NCBI RefSeq assembly: GCF_019635515.1
Contig: NZ_JAHBZI010000001.1
Coordinates: 1,178,001-1,242,000, forward strand
Length of the DNA stretch: 64,000 nt
Direction of reading: 5' to 3'
Source of the DNA: Sphingomonas sp.
GTDB taxonomy: Bacteria; Pseudomonadota; Alphaproteobacteria; Sphingomonadales; Sphingomonadaceae
Below the pieces are notes generated by a model, which saw only the letters and a list, made by a program, of their open reading frames with translations, had not been told where the DNA came from and ran no database searches. Position numbers and translations under genes: made by a program. Below, in pieces: positions 16,619-33,531 of this stretch (within the stretch, counting starts at the first letter, position 1; every line of letters begins with the position of its first letter).

Positions 16619-17213
16619 CATCGACATCACCAAGCGGATCGGCGATGCCGAGATCGCTTGCCGGATCGAGCCGGGTGAGGGGCTGACCGTGTTGTTCGGC
16701 CCATCGGGTGCGGGCAAGACGAGCGTGCTCAACATGGTCGCCGGGCTGATCGTGCCCGAGAGCGGACACGTCCGTGTTGGCGCCCGGACCTTGTTCGACG
16801 CTGCTTCCGGCATCGACATGGCGGTGCCGGATCGCCGCGCTGGCTATGTATTTCAGGAAGCGCGGCTTTTCCCGCACCTGCGCGTCCGCGCCAATTTGTT
16901 GTACGGACGAAGTGGGGAAGCTTTCGAGTATGACGAAACCGTAGCGCTGCTCGGCATCGGGCATTTGCTCGACCGTTGGCCGCGCACGCTTTCGGGCGGC
17001 GAGGCGCGGCGCGTGGCGATCGGGCGAGCATTGCTCTCCGATCCCGCCTTCCTGTTGCTTGACGAGCCGCTCTCCTCGCTCGACCGTGCGCGTCGCGAGG
17101 AGATCATGGCGTTGCTCGAGCGGCTGCGCGATGCGTTGCGTCTACCGATCCTGATGGTAACCCACGACCGCGACGAAGCGGCGCGGCTGGGATCGCGGAT
17201 CGTCGAAATCTAG
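16608..17213 (+). CDS. modC: Molybdate ABC transporter ATPase (ModC), short form without TOBE domain
   Basis: 201-residue ABC ATPase. Walker A is GPSGAGKT, Q-loop GYVFQEARLFPHL, signature LSGGEARRVAIGRALL, Walker B FLLLDEPLSS, and H-loop TH. The FPHL region and position after modAB identify it as ModC. Classical ModC is about 350 residues with a C-terminal TOBE/molybdate-binding domain; this one stops right after the ATPase core. The stop overlaps the convergent panE gene by 4 bp, so there is no room for a lost TOBE domain downstream in frame. It is probably functional but without the regulatory domain. Confidence 0.9.
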   Translation: MSFDIDITKRIGDAEIACRIEPGEGLTVLFGPSGAGKTSVLNMVAGLIVPESGHVRVGARTLFDAASGIDMAVPDRRAGYVFQEARLFPHLRVRANLLYGRSGEAFEYDETVALLGIGHLLDRWPRTLSGGEARRVAIGRALLSDPAFLLLDEPLSSLDRARREEIMALLERLRDALRLPILMVTHDRDEAARLGSRIVEI

Positions 17214-18067
17214 GCGGAGGCCGCCAAAACCGCGGCCAGCGCCCTGTTGAGCGGGGTCGCTACGCCGTGCTTCTCGCCAAGGCGGACGATCACAAGGTTC
17301 CGCGCATCGACTTCGGTGCGCCGGCCGGCCATGCGATCGGCCTGAATCGAATTGACCGATTGCGGATGCGCCAGCGTCGTCCATTTCACCACCTGATCGG
17401 CGAGCTTGTCGGGTAGGTCCGCGCCCTCCAGCCGGCCCACGGTGATGCATTCGCGGACCAGCCCGCGCATGACTTCGGCGATGCCTTCGTCATTGGCGAC
17501 TTCGGCGGGGCGCAGGGTCAGCGCGCTGACGATCCCCGAACAGTTGATCGCCAGCTTGCGCCATGCGGCGGTAACGAAGTCGGGGGTGGTCTGGGCATCG
17601 ATCACCGTGCCGGCGAACAACGCCGCGAACGCCACCCCATTGGCATCGTCGGGCACATGGATAGTGCCGTTGCGGCGCTGAACGAGGCGGCCCTGCGCGG
17701 TGCGTTCGGCGGGGAGATCAATGATCACCGGAACGGTGAGGTCCCGCGACACCTGCGGGAAGCGCTCGCGCTGCTCGACGCCGTTCTGGATTACCGCCAG
17801 CCGCGCCTCCGGCCCCATCAGCCCGGGCAGCCAAGCGGCGGCGGATTCGCAATCATAGGTTTTGGTGGTGCACAAAACCCAATCGACCGGCGTCGCGGCG
17901 GCGGGATCGGTCAGCACCAGAGGCGTAGCGCGGATCACGCCTTCCTCACGCATCACTTCCAGATCGGTCAACGGGGATCGGGCGCAGACGGTCACATCAT
18001 GGGTTTGCGCCAGCCACGCCGCCAGCGTCCCGCCGATCGCCCCGGCGCCGATCACCGCGATCCGCAT
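17210..18067 (-). CDS. 2-dehydropantoate 2-reductase family protein (PanE-like)
   Basis: 285-residue Rossmann-fold reductase of the ketopantoate reductase family. The N-terminal NADP-binding motif is IAVIGAGAIGG; TKTYD and VIQNGVEQRE follow, and the catalytic Lys probably lies in AAWRKLAINCSGIVSALT. Family enzymes reduce ketopantoate to pantoate for coenzyme A synthesis, but many paralogues act on other 2-keto acids. The ATG at 18067 overlaps the stop of the DUF1993 gene by one base, so the pair is an operon. Assignment as the true PanE of the cell is not certain. Confidence 0.85.
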   Translation of the reverse strand: MRIAVIGAGAIGGTLAAWLAQTHDVTVCARSPLTDLEVMREEGVIRATPLVLTDPAAATPVDWVLCTTKTYDCESAAAWLPGLMGPEARLAVIQNGVEQRERFPQVSRDLTVPVIIDLPAERTAQGRLVQRRNGTIHVPDDANGVAFAALFAGTVIDAQTTPDFVTAAWRKLAINCSGIVSALTLRPAEVANDEGIAEVMRGLVRECITVGRLEGADLPDKLADQVVKWTTLAHPQSVNSIQADRMAGRRTEVDARNLVIVRLGEKHGVATPLNRALAAVLAASA

Positions 18068-18573
18068 CAGATGCCGCCCAGGTAATCCCGCTTGCCGACC
18101 GGCACGCCCCGCATGCGCAACAGCGCATAAGCGGTGGTGATATGAAAATAGAAATTGGGCAGCGCGAAGTCGCGAACATAGCCGCGGCCGGTGAAGCGCA
18201 GTTCGTTGTTCGGCAGCTTGACCACGATCTCGGCATTCTCGCGCCCGTCGATTTTTTCGCGCGGCACCGATTTGATGAAATCGACTGTCGCCGCGATCCG
18301 CGCCTGAAGTTCGTCGAAGCTCGCTTCGGTATCGGGCATTACGGGAGCTTCGATTCTGGCCAGCCGCGCGATCGCCAGTTTGGCGCCGTCACTGACGCGC
18401 TGGATCTGGCTGGTCAGCGGCGCCATATCCTCGAAGATGCGGGCATCCAGCAACGCCTCGCGCGGCACGTCATTTTCGTCCGCCCAGTTTCGGCCCTTCT
18501 CCAGGAAAGCGGCCATTGCCGCGAAGCCCCGCAGGAAGGCAGGAACGGTGATGTCATAGAGTTCGGTAGCCAT
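18067..18573 (-). CDS. DUF1993 family protein
   Basis: 168-residue cytoplasmic helical protein with the DUF1993 pattern: TVPAFLRGFAAMAAFLEKG at the start, ARIFEDMAPLTSQIQ, LARIEAPVMPD and LPNFYFHITTAYALLR near the end. The family is related in fold to DinB-like four-helix bundles and has no established activity. It is the first gene of a two-gene operon with the PanE-like gene. Its start (ATG at 18573) is divergent from the small gene at 18636. Confidence 0.85.
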   Translation of the reverse strand: MATELYDITVPAFLRGFAAMAAFLEKGRNWADENDVPREALLDARIFEDMAPLTSQIQRVSDGAKLAIARLARIEAPVMPDTEASFDELQARIAATVDFIKSVPREKIDGRENAEIVVKLPNNELRFTGRGYVRDFALPNFYFHITTAYALLRMRGVPVGKRDYLGGI

Positions 18574-18635
18574 GCGGCGGAGATAGGTTCGCCACCGTCA
18601 CAAGTCGAGCCTTCCGCAAATGCTCCCGCCGCGCC

Positions 18636-18911
18636 ATGATGCCGGCCATGGATTTCGACGCTTTGCTCCAGCATTATTTCGACACCGACGATCCCGAAGC
18701 GATCGAGGCCACACGCTTCGATGACGGCAAGCACAAGCTGGAGATCGATTTCCGCACCGAGCGCGATCCCGGCCGCAAGTTCGCGCTGTGGACGCTGATG
18801 GACGCTTTGGGTTTCGCCCCGCCGCCGGCGGAAGCGTTCGAGAAGGATGCGGCGCTGCGGCGGGCGGCTGAGGATTATCTGAGTGCGATATGGAAGCTGG
18901 AACGAGGCTGA
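18636..18911 (+). CDS. Small conserved-looking protein of unknown function
   Basis: 91 residues, acidic, rich in Asp/Glu and Phe (MDFDALLQHYFDTDDPEAIE near the start), with no signal or membrane segment. Codon positions look coding: the frame is open throughout with G/C at third positions. No domain is recognised. Starts at 18636, 18639 or 18648 are possible; no strong ribosome-binding site separates them. It is isolated between divergent and convergent neighbours. Confidence 0.6.
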   Translation: MMPAMDFDALLQHYFDTDDPEAIEATRFDDGKHKLEIDFRTERDPGRKFALWTLMDALGFAPPPAEAFEKDAALRRAAEDYLSAIWKLERG

Positions 18912-18912
18912 T

Positions 18913-20037
18913 CTAGTCGCCCGAGGATGATGCCTTTACTTCGGGCAGCGTCGCAAGAAATGCACCGAACGCGGCATTGCCGCCGCCGCCCGGGAAATAG
19001 GCGCGGGCGAAGGCGTCGAGCATGCCGGCGTAGACCTGCATCGATCGTTCGGGCGACATCAATGTGCCGCCGAACCGCGAGAGCGTATCGGGCATTTCAT
19101 ATGGCGCGTCGGAAAAGCTCATATGACTGCCGCCACGCACCGCTATCCCCCAGTTCGAGGTGCCGCCGCCCTTACGCAGGAAGTCCCACGGCGCCTTGCC
19201 GAGATCGGGCGAGACGTGTGGGCGATCGGGCTTCGCGGAGCGGCTGCCGGTAAGCATGGTCGGTCTGAGGGGGCCGTCGGTGAACGCGGTGGTCGGCTCG
19301 ACTGCACCCTCGAAATCGGCGCAGGCCGAGACGCGGCGATCCTGTGAGCAGACCTGAACGGCGATGGTGCCGCCCAGCGAATGGCCCGAAGCGAGGATCC
19401 GGCCGGCATCAATGCGCAGTCCCCTGGGCAGTTTGCCCCCGCTTGCAAGAAGGCGGTCAATCGTGACGGAGACGTCCTTTGCCCAGGCAGTGACTGCTGG
19501 CGACCAGGTCGTGGGGTCTTCATTGTCGAGGGCATGATCCTCACTGGCGAGCAGGAAGCGCCCGTCCGGAAGGCGCGAGACGCCGACATAGGGATGATCG
19601 ATCACGGCGACGACATAGCCGTGTCCGGCGAGGCCGCTGGCCAGCCGCGCGTAGTTGAACGCGGCTACGCCGGAGCCGGGGGATAGCGTGATCAGGGGAA
19701 AGCGTCCGCGCCTGGGCGTGGCCGACGAGAGAGCTGGGCCGTCGCGTGCACCCCATTCGCGCAGGGTTGCGGCTGGCGTGTCGTAATAGCCATCGGCGAT
19801 CATCCGCGCCAGCAGCACGGCATCAGGGGCGTACTTGCGGGCAATGGCCTTTCCACCGCGAGCGGGTGCCGCGGGATAATAGACATCGACCATCCATTCG
19901 CGCTTGAATTCGGGATGGACCGCGTCCTGCCGGGTCGCATCGACCATGTGCAACGAAACCACTCCGACCGGTTCGGCGAGCGCGGGTAGCGCGATCCAGC
20001 ACAGGATTATCGTCAGAAATCGCGTGATGACCGGCAT
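18913..20037 (-). CDS. Exported alpha/beta hydrolase (PAF-acetylhydrolase/dienelactone-hydrolase-like)
   Basis: 374-residue protein with a signal peptide (to ALA at about residue 21). The alpha/beta-hydrolase core shows LITLSPGSG (oxyanion region), GYVVAVIDHPYVGVS and the nucleophile elbow SGHSLGG. Likely histidine: RGGSHMSFSD. The layout resembles platelet-activating-factor acetylhydrolase-type esterases. It presumably acts on an ester in the periplasm; the substrate is unknown. It is a single gene ending 2 bp from the convergent small gene. Confidence 0.8.
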   Translation of the reverse strand: MPVITRFLTIILCWIALPALAEPVGVVSLHMVDATRQDAVHPEFKREWMVDVYYPAAPARGGKAIARKYAPDAVLLARMIADGYYDTPAATLREWGARDGPALSSATPRRGRFPLITLSPGSGVAAFNYARLASGLAGHGYVVAVIDHPYVGVSRLPDGRFLLASEDHALDNEDPTTWSPAVTAWAKDVSVTIDRLLASGGKLPRGLRIDAGRILASGHSLGGTIAVQVCSQDRRVSACADFEGAVEPTTAFTDGPLRPTMLTGSRSAKPDRPHVSPDLGKAPWDFLRKGGGTSNWGIAVRGGSHMSFSDAPYEMPDTLSRFGGTLMSPERSMQVYAGMLDAFARAYFPGGGGNAAFGAFLATLPEVKASSSGD

Positions 20038-20114
20038 CAGCCCCTCTTTCGCTGCGTCGAGCGTATCATAGGCCGTACCTGAACCAATGTGAGCGAAATG
20101 CCGCCAACGGCCAA

Positions 20115-20148
20115 GAAAAAGCCGCCGCCCGGCATTCCGGACGGCGGC
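20115..20148 (-). terminator. Rho-independent terminator of rpoC
   Basis: On the minus strand GCCGCCGTCCGG pairs with CCGGGCGGCGGC (one G-U pair), followed by TTTTTC. It lies about 37 bp after the rpoC stop. Confidence 0.85.
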
Positions 20149-20184
20149 TCTTCTGTTTCAGCGCCGAGGCATTGAACTAGCGGA

Positions 20185-24474
<4,290 letters not shown>

Positions 24475-24551
24475 TTCTTTTTCCTCTTGGGAGGACAAAT
24501 CTCTGGGGAAAGGGGAACAAGCAAGCGCCTAGATCGGCGTCCGCCCGAACC

Positions 24552-28706
<4,155 letters not shown>

Positions 28707-28927
28707 GTGTGTTTGTGCCTCGTCAGCCGTAGTGTTGCCCATGCCGGAGCGGGGCGTAATTTCGGTGCCCCTTCATCGGGGCCGGGACGTGCGAAAGGAC
28801 GCGAAAAAGCCGCGCGACTTCCTGTTCGGAATTCGGCAGCTCCAGCGTCCTTATAGATCCCCAGCACCAATACGATCGACCCGCTGCGCGACGGCAAGTC
28901 ATTTCCCGGTGCTGTGGTGTGGGTGCG

Positions 28928-28956
28928 CATATAGGGGCGCTGTAGGAAAGTGTCAA
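28928..28956 (-). promoter_or_regulatory. Candidate sigma70 promoter of rpoBC
   Basis: On the minus strand TTGACA (28956-28951), a 17-bp spacer, then TATATG (28933-28928). This is close to consensus. A start near 28920 would give a 5' leader of about 215 nt before rpoB. The rest of the 28707-29102 gap holds no gene that I can support. Confidence 0.7.
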
Positions 28957-29102
28957 ACCGGGCGGGGAACTATTTGACGGTTGGATCGTGGTTCCCGGAC
29001 GGCGCTGAACCGCGGATTAATGCGGGCTTTTCGTCGCTTTGCGCCAACGGTTCGGCGCAGATGGCGGTGCCGAAACCGGGTTCCACTCATTGAACCTGCG
29101 AT

Positions 29103-30404
29103 ATGACGAAGAAGCTCACAATCCGCCCCCGCGCCGCACTGTTTATCGGTGCCGCGTTCCTTGCAACCCCTGCTTTCGCGCAAGATGCGCCGGCTGCACA
29201 GACGGTGACGCCGCCGCCTATCATGGTGACCCCGGCGCCGGCACCCCAAGCCCCCGCCCAGCGTGTGATCGTGATCCAGCCGGCCTCGCCGGTGGTGCAG
29301 GCCGTGCCGGAGACTCCGGCGACTGCGCCAGCCGCAGCGCCGGCGCGCACGACCACTACCGCAACGACGACGCATACCACCCGCGCAGCTGCCACACAGA
29401 CTCGGGCTCCGGCTGCGGCCGCGCAGGCTCCGGCCGCCGCACCGGCAACGGCTCCGGCGTCTGAAACGCCAGCCGCGCCGGTTGCCGCCGCGCCTGAGGC
29501 GACGACTCCGCCGCCGCTGATCGAGACTCAACCCGAAGCCGCTACCGCGCCGGAGGTCGTCACTACCACCGAGACCAGCCGTAGCGGCGTCGCCTGGCCG
29601 TGGCTGCTCGGCGGTATCGCGCTGGTGATCGCCGGCATCGCCGCCGCGCTGCTGATGCGCCGCCGCGATCCCGAATATGTCGAGCAGGTTCATAGCGAAC
29701 CGGCGGTGGTGCCGGTCGCGGCTCCCGCGGAGCACTATGCTGCACCGGCGCCCGAAGCGCGCATTGCCGAGCCTGAGCCGGCCTTTGCCGGCCTGCCGCC
29801 GGCGATCCCGCTGGCCGAACCCGAGGTGCGCGAGGCACAGGCCGCTGCGGTGGCGACCGCCGAGGACGTCTCGGTCAGCGAGCCGGCCAGGGATGACCTT
29901 GCCGGTGTCATCGACGGCGCCGCCCCGGTCTCGCGCCGGCCATGGATCGAACTCGGCATGCGCCCGGTTCGCGCCGGCACCAACCAGGAAGACGCAGTCG
30001 TCGATTTCGAGCTGACCGTCGGCAATTCCGGCGACACCGCCGCCAAGGATGTTCGCATCTCGACCTTCATGCTCGCCGATGCAGGCAGCGAGAGCGAGAT
30101 GGAGGCGTTGCTCACCGGGCATCGCGACGACAGCGCCGTACCGCCGGTGACGATCGAGCCGGGCGAGGGCACGCGGATCGACGCCCACCTTGCCGCTTCG
30201 AAGGAAGAGCTTGGCCGCACCTTCAACCCGGTGATCGTTGCCGAAGCGCGCTACACGCTTCCCGATGGCAGCCAGGGCCGCACCTCGGCCGCGTTCAAGG
30301 TCGGCGCCGCATCGGAAACCGGCGTGCGTCCGCTCTCGGCGAGCCGCCCGTTCGTGACCGAGACGGTCGAGGCCGAATTGTTCGGCGTTCCCGAGCACGC
30401 CTGA
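29103..30404 (+). CDS. Pro/Ala-rich tethered protein of unknown function (paralogue of the gene at 38544)
   Basis: 433 residues. Signal peptide ending AFA (about residue 26), then about 130 residues of Pro/Ala/Thr-rich low-complexity sequence. A membrane helix (WPWLLGGIALVIAGIAAALL, about 165-184) is followed by RRR, a second low-complexity linker and a folded C-terminal domain (about 280-433: WIELGMRPVRAG, VDFELTVGNSGDTAAKDVRI). The topology suggests an extracytoplasmic Pro-rich arm and a cytoplasmic domain, if the signal is cleaved. The C-terminal pattern 'EL.MRP.R.......V.FELT..N....A..VR......A....' recurs in the 38544 protein. No function is known. It is divergent from rpoB. Confidence 0.75.
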   Translation: MTKKLTIRPRAALFIGAAFLATPAFAQDAPAAQTVTPPPIMVTPAPAPQAPAQRVIVIQPASPVVQAVPETPATAPAAAPARTTTTATTTHTTRAAATQTRAPAAAAQAPAAAPATAPASETPAAPVAAAPEATTPPPLIETQPEAATAPEVVTTTETSRSGVAWPWLLGGIALVIAGIAAALLMRRRDPEYVEQVHSEPAVVPVAAPAEHYAAPAPEARIAEPEPAFAGLPPAIPLAEPEVREAQAAAVATAEDVSVSEPARDDLAGVIDGAAPVSRRPWIELGMRPVRAGTNQEDAVVDFELTVGNSGDTAAKDVRISTFMLADAGSESEMEALLTGHRDDSAVPPVTIEPGEGTRIDAHLAASKEELGRTFNPVIVAEARYTLPDGSQGRTSAAFKVGAASETGVRPLSASRPFVTETVEAELFGVPEHA

Positions 30405-30567
30405 TCCTCGCACAAGGGGGCGACGGGCCCGCTCTTTCCAATCAGGAAGGGCGGGCTTGTCCTATACTGCGCGGACAAAGCGCAGCAAAACAGCGCGGCT
30501 ACGCGGGCTTTCCAGAAGCCCGGTTTTGGGCCTATCCAATGCCATCCCTCGCTGGAGACTGCACTCA

Positions 30568-32505
30568 ATGCACAAGATGCTCGTCGCGCTTCTCGCCGGT
30601 TCCGCTTTCGCCGCCACCGCCGCTCATGCGCAGGATCAGGCGCCGCTCTATCCGACCCCGTTCAACGACATTCCCGCCAAGTTCACGATTCCCGAGCAGG
30701 AAACCGATTATATCCGCCGCGAAGTGATGGTGCCGATGCGCGACGGGGTGAAATTGTTCACCGTCATCATGATCCCCAAAGGCGCCAAGAACGCGCCGAT
30801 CCTGTTTACCCGCACGCCCTACAATGCCGCCAACCGCGCGCGGCGGATGGAGGGTCCGCGTATCCGCGACATGTTGCCCGAGGGCGACGAGGTGTTCGTC
30901 GACGCGGGCTATATCCGCGTCTTCCAGGACGTTCGCGGCAAATATGGTTCCGAGGGCGACTACGTCATCACCCGCCCGCCGGTCGGCCCGCTCAACCCGA
31001 CCAAGACCGATCACACCACCGATGCCTGGGATACGATCGACTGGCTGGTCAAGAATGTGCCCGAGAGCAACGGCAAGGTCGGCATGCGCGGATCGTCCTA
31101 TGAGGGCTTCACCGCGGTGATGGCGCTGCTTGATCCGCATCCGGCATTGAAGGTCGTCTCGGCCGAGAGCCCGATGATCGACGGCTGGATGGGCGACGAC
31201 TGGTTCCATTACGGGGCCTTCCGTCTCGCCAACATCGCCTGGATCGCCGGGCAGACGGGATACAAATCGGGAGGCAAGGTGCCGTCGCTCGGGGCGTATG
31301 ACGATTACGACACCTTCCGCCGCGTCGGCTCGGCCGGCGACTGGGCGAAGAAATACGGTTACGATCAGCTGCCGGTGTGGAACCGGATGGCCGGGCATCC
31401 GGCCTATGACGAATTCTGGCAGGGTCAGGCGCTCGACAAGCTTCTGGTCAAGAACCCTTCCAAGGTGCCGACGATGTGGGAGCAGGGCATCTTCGATCAG
31501 GAAGACATGTATGGCGCGGTCCATACCTGGGAAGCGCTGCAGAAGACCCCCGAGGCCGGCAACAACTACCTGTTGATGGGGCCGTGGCGGCATTCGGGCT
31601 TCAACTATGATGGGCGCGAGTTGGGCCAGCTCAAGTTCGAGGGCGACACCGCGCTCCAGGCACGCCGCGACGTGCTGCTGCCCTTCTTCAATTCATACCT
31701 CAAGGACGGCGCCCCGGCGTTCAAGCCGCCGGCGGCGACCTTCTACAATACCGGCGAGAATCGCTGGGACCGCCTGAGCACCTGGCCGCTCGCCTGCGAC
31801 GATGGCTGCGGCACCAAGCTGACGCCGATCTACCTCAAGCCCGCGCAGGCCCTAGGTTTCGACAAGCCCGGCGCGGGCTCGGACAGCTATGTCTCCGATC
31901 CCGCCAAGCCGGTGCCGCACCTGCCGCGCCCGATCAGCTTCAAGGACGGCCGCTGGACGACCTATCTGATCACCGATCAGCGCTTTGCCGATGGCCGCCC
32001 CGACGTGATGACCTACATGACCGATGTGCTGAAGGAACCGGTGCGCGTTTCGGGAGCGCCGCTCGCGGATATCTTCGCCAAGACGACCGGCACCGATGGC
32101 GATTTCGTCGTCAAGGTGATCGACGTCTATCCGGATGAGATACCGGGCAAGGAAGCGATGGGCGGGTTCCAGCTACCGATCAGCCTCGACATCTTCCGTG
32201 GCCGTTACCGCAATTCCTTCTCGAACCCGACACCGATCCCGGCGAACAAGGTGCAGGAATACAAGTTCCGCATGCCGAGCGTGAACCATGTGTTCAAGCC
32301 CGGCCACCGGATCATGGTGCAGATCCAGTCGAGCCTGTTCCCGGTCTATGACCGCAACCCGCAGAAATATGTGCCCAACATCTTCTTCGCGAAGCCCGAG
32401 GATTATCAGAAGGCGACGGTGACCCTGATGTATGGCGGCGCGCAGTCGAGTTCGGTGCTGCTGCCGGTCGTGCCGCTCGATCAGGACGCGGCCAAGGTGA
32501 AGTAA
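30568..32505 (+). CDS. Exported CocE/NonD-family hydrolase (alpha-amino-acid ester hydrolase-like)
   Basis: 645-residue exported serine hydrolase of the CocE/NonD (X-Pro dipeptidyl-peptidase S15) superfamily. Signal peptide to AHA, then MVPMRDGVKLFTVIMIPKG typical of the family. The nucleophile lies in GMRGSSYEGF, the likely catalytic His in GPWRHSGFN, and a C-terminal jelly-roll domain follows. Relatives include alpha-amino-acid ester hydrolases and glutaryl-acylases, which cleave or transfer acyl groups of amino acid esters or beta-lactam side chains. The ATG at 30568 gives a good signal peptide; an upstream in-frame extension lacks one. The natural substrate is unknown. Confidence 0.87.
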   Translation: MHKMLVALLAGSAFAATAAHAQDQAPLYPTPFNDIPAKFTIPEQETDYIRREVMVPMRDGVKLFTVIMIPKGAKNAPILFTRTPYNAANRARRMEGPRIRDMLPEGDEVFVDAGYIRVFQDVRGKYGSEGDYVITRPPVGPLNPTKTDHTTDAWDTIDWLVKNVPESNGKVGMRGSSYEGFTAVMALLDPHPALKVVSAESPMIDGWMGDDWFHYGAFRLANIAWIAGQTGYKSGGKVPSLGAYDDYDTFRRVGSAGDWAKKYGYDQLPVWNRMAGHPAYDEFWQGQALDKLLVKNPSKVPTMWEQGIFDQEDMYGAVHTWEALQKTPEAGNNYLLMGPWRHSGFNYDGRELGQLKFEGDTALQARRDVLLPFFNSYLKDGAPAFKPPAATFYNTGENRWDRLSTWPLACDDGCGTKLTPIYLKPAQALGFDKPGAGSDSYVSDPAKPVPHLPRPISFKDGRWTTYLITDQRFADGRPDVMTYMTDVLKEPVRVSGAPLADIFAKTTGTDGDFVVKVIDVYPDEIPGKEAMGGFQLPISLDIFRGRYRNSFSNPTPIPANKVQEYKFRMPSVNHVFKPGHRIMVQIQSSLFPVYDRNPQKYVPNIFFAKPEDYQKATVTLMYGGAQSSSVLLPVVPLDQDAAKVK

Positions 32506-32604
32506 CCGATACGGACGGATCGGCGGGCGCGGGGGCGTCCGCCGGTTGTCGCAGCCGATTGCAAGTGCTTAGCTGCGGCCCTGCGTGCAGGGGGGGATCG
32601 CACC

Positions 32605-33465
32605 ATGCTCAGGGTTATCGGATGCGTGGCGGCAATCGGTGTGATTTCCGGCACTGGCCTTGCCGCAGACAAGGAGCCGGAGACGCTTCCATTCACGGGG
32701 CAATGGGTTGTGAATTACGACCAGGATGCCTGCCACCTGCTCGCGCAGTTCGGCCAAGGGGATGATCAGGTCATCCTGCGTTTCACGCGCTATCAGCCGG
32801 GAGCGGATACGTTCAATCTCGCGCTGATGGCGAAACGGTTGCGATCCGACGCACCGACCGCCGCAGTGAAGCTGGACTTCGGCTTGTCGGGGCAGCCTTC
32901 ACGGTACAGCGGGATGCGGGGCAATGTCGGTGAAAGGCCGGCGGTGTTCATCCGCTCTGTCCGGCTCGACGGATGGCAGGGCGAGGGCAAGGCTCCGGTG
33001 ATCTCGCCAGAGCAGGAGGAAAGGATAAATGGCCTCACCATCGCCGTTGGTACCAAGCAGCCATTTCGGCTGACTTTCAAATCGCTTGGTAAGCCAATGA
33101 TCGCGATGCGGGCCTGCCTGACCAATCTGGAGAAGGGCTGGGGTTATGATCCGGATGCGCTGGCGCACTTAAGCCGCTGGTCGTCACCGTTAACGTCGCC
33201 CCAAAGCTGGTTTTCCGACAACGATTATCCAAAGAAGGCGCTGGAGAGTTATCATAATGGCTTTGTTCAGTTCCGGCTCGATGTCGACGTCGAAGGCAAG
33301 GTCGCTGGTTGCTACATTCTGGACCGCACAAACCCGGACGAATTCGCGGATAGTGTTTGCCGACTCTTGACGCGGCGCGCGAAACTACTGCCCGCGCTCG
33401 ATGCTGAGCGCCGGCTGGCGCGATCCTATTTCATCAGCAGTATCTGGTTCAAAGTCGCGGAGTGA
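32605..33465 (+). CDS. Exported protein with TonB C-terminal-like domain
   Basis: 286 residues with an N-terminal hydrophobic signal or anchor (residues 1-21), an unassigned domain (about 30-200) and a C-terminal segment (about 208-286: DYPKKALESYHNGFVQFRL, DVEGKVAGCYILD, DSVCRLLTRRAKLLPALD). The last segment matches the TonB C-terminal fold pattern 'YP..A......G.V...F.V...G.V....V..S'. It lacks the Pro-rich spacer of a true TonB, so it is more likely a TonB-fold binding protein than an energy transducer. It sits between two exported hydrolase genes. Confidence 0.68.
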   Translation: MLRVIGCVAAIGVISGTGLAADKEPETLPFTGQWVVNYDQDACHLLAQFGQGDDQVILRFTRYQPGADTFNLALMAKRLRSDAPTAAVKLDFGLSGQPSRYSGMRGNVGERPAVFIRSVRLDGWQGEGKAPVISPEQEERINGLTIAVGTKQPFRLTFKSLGKPMIAMRACLTNLEKGWGYDPDALAHLSRWSSPLTSPQSWFSDNDYPKKALESYHNGFVQFRLDVDVEGKVAGCYILDRTNPDEFADSVCRLLTRRAKLLPALDAERRLARSYFISSIWFKVAE

Positions 33466-33531
33466 TTTGGCTTCACGCGACATGGGCGTGATGATACGTC
33501 AACCTAGGCATAGAATCCCCCGGAGAACATC

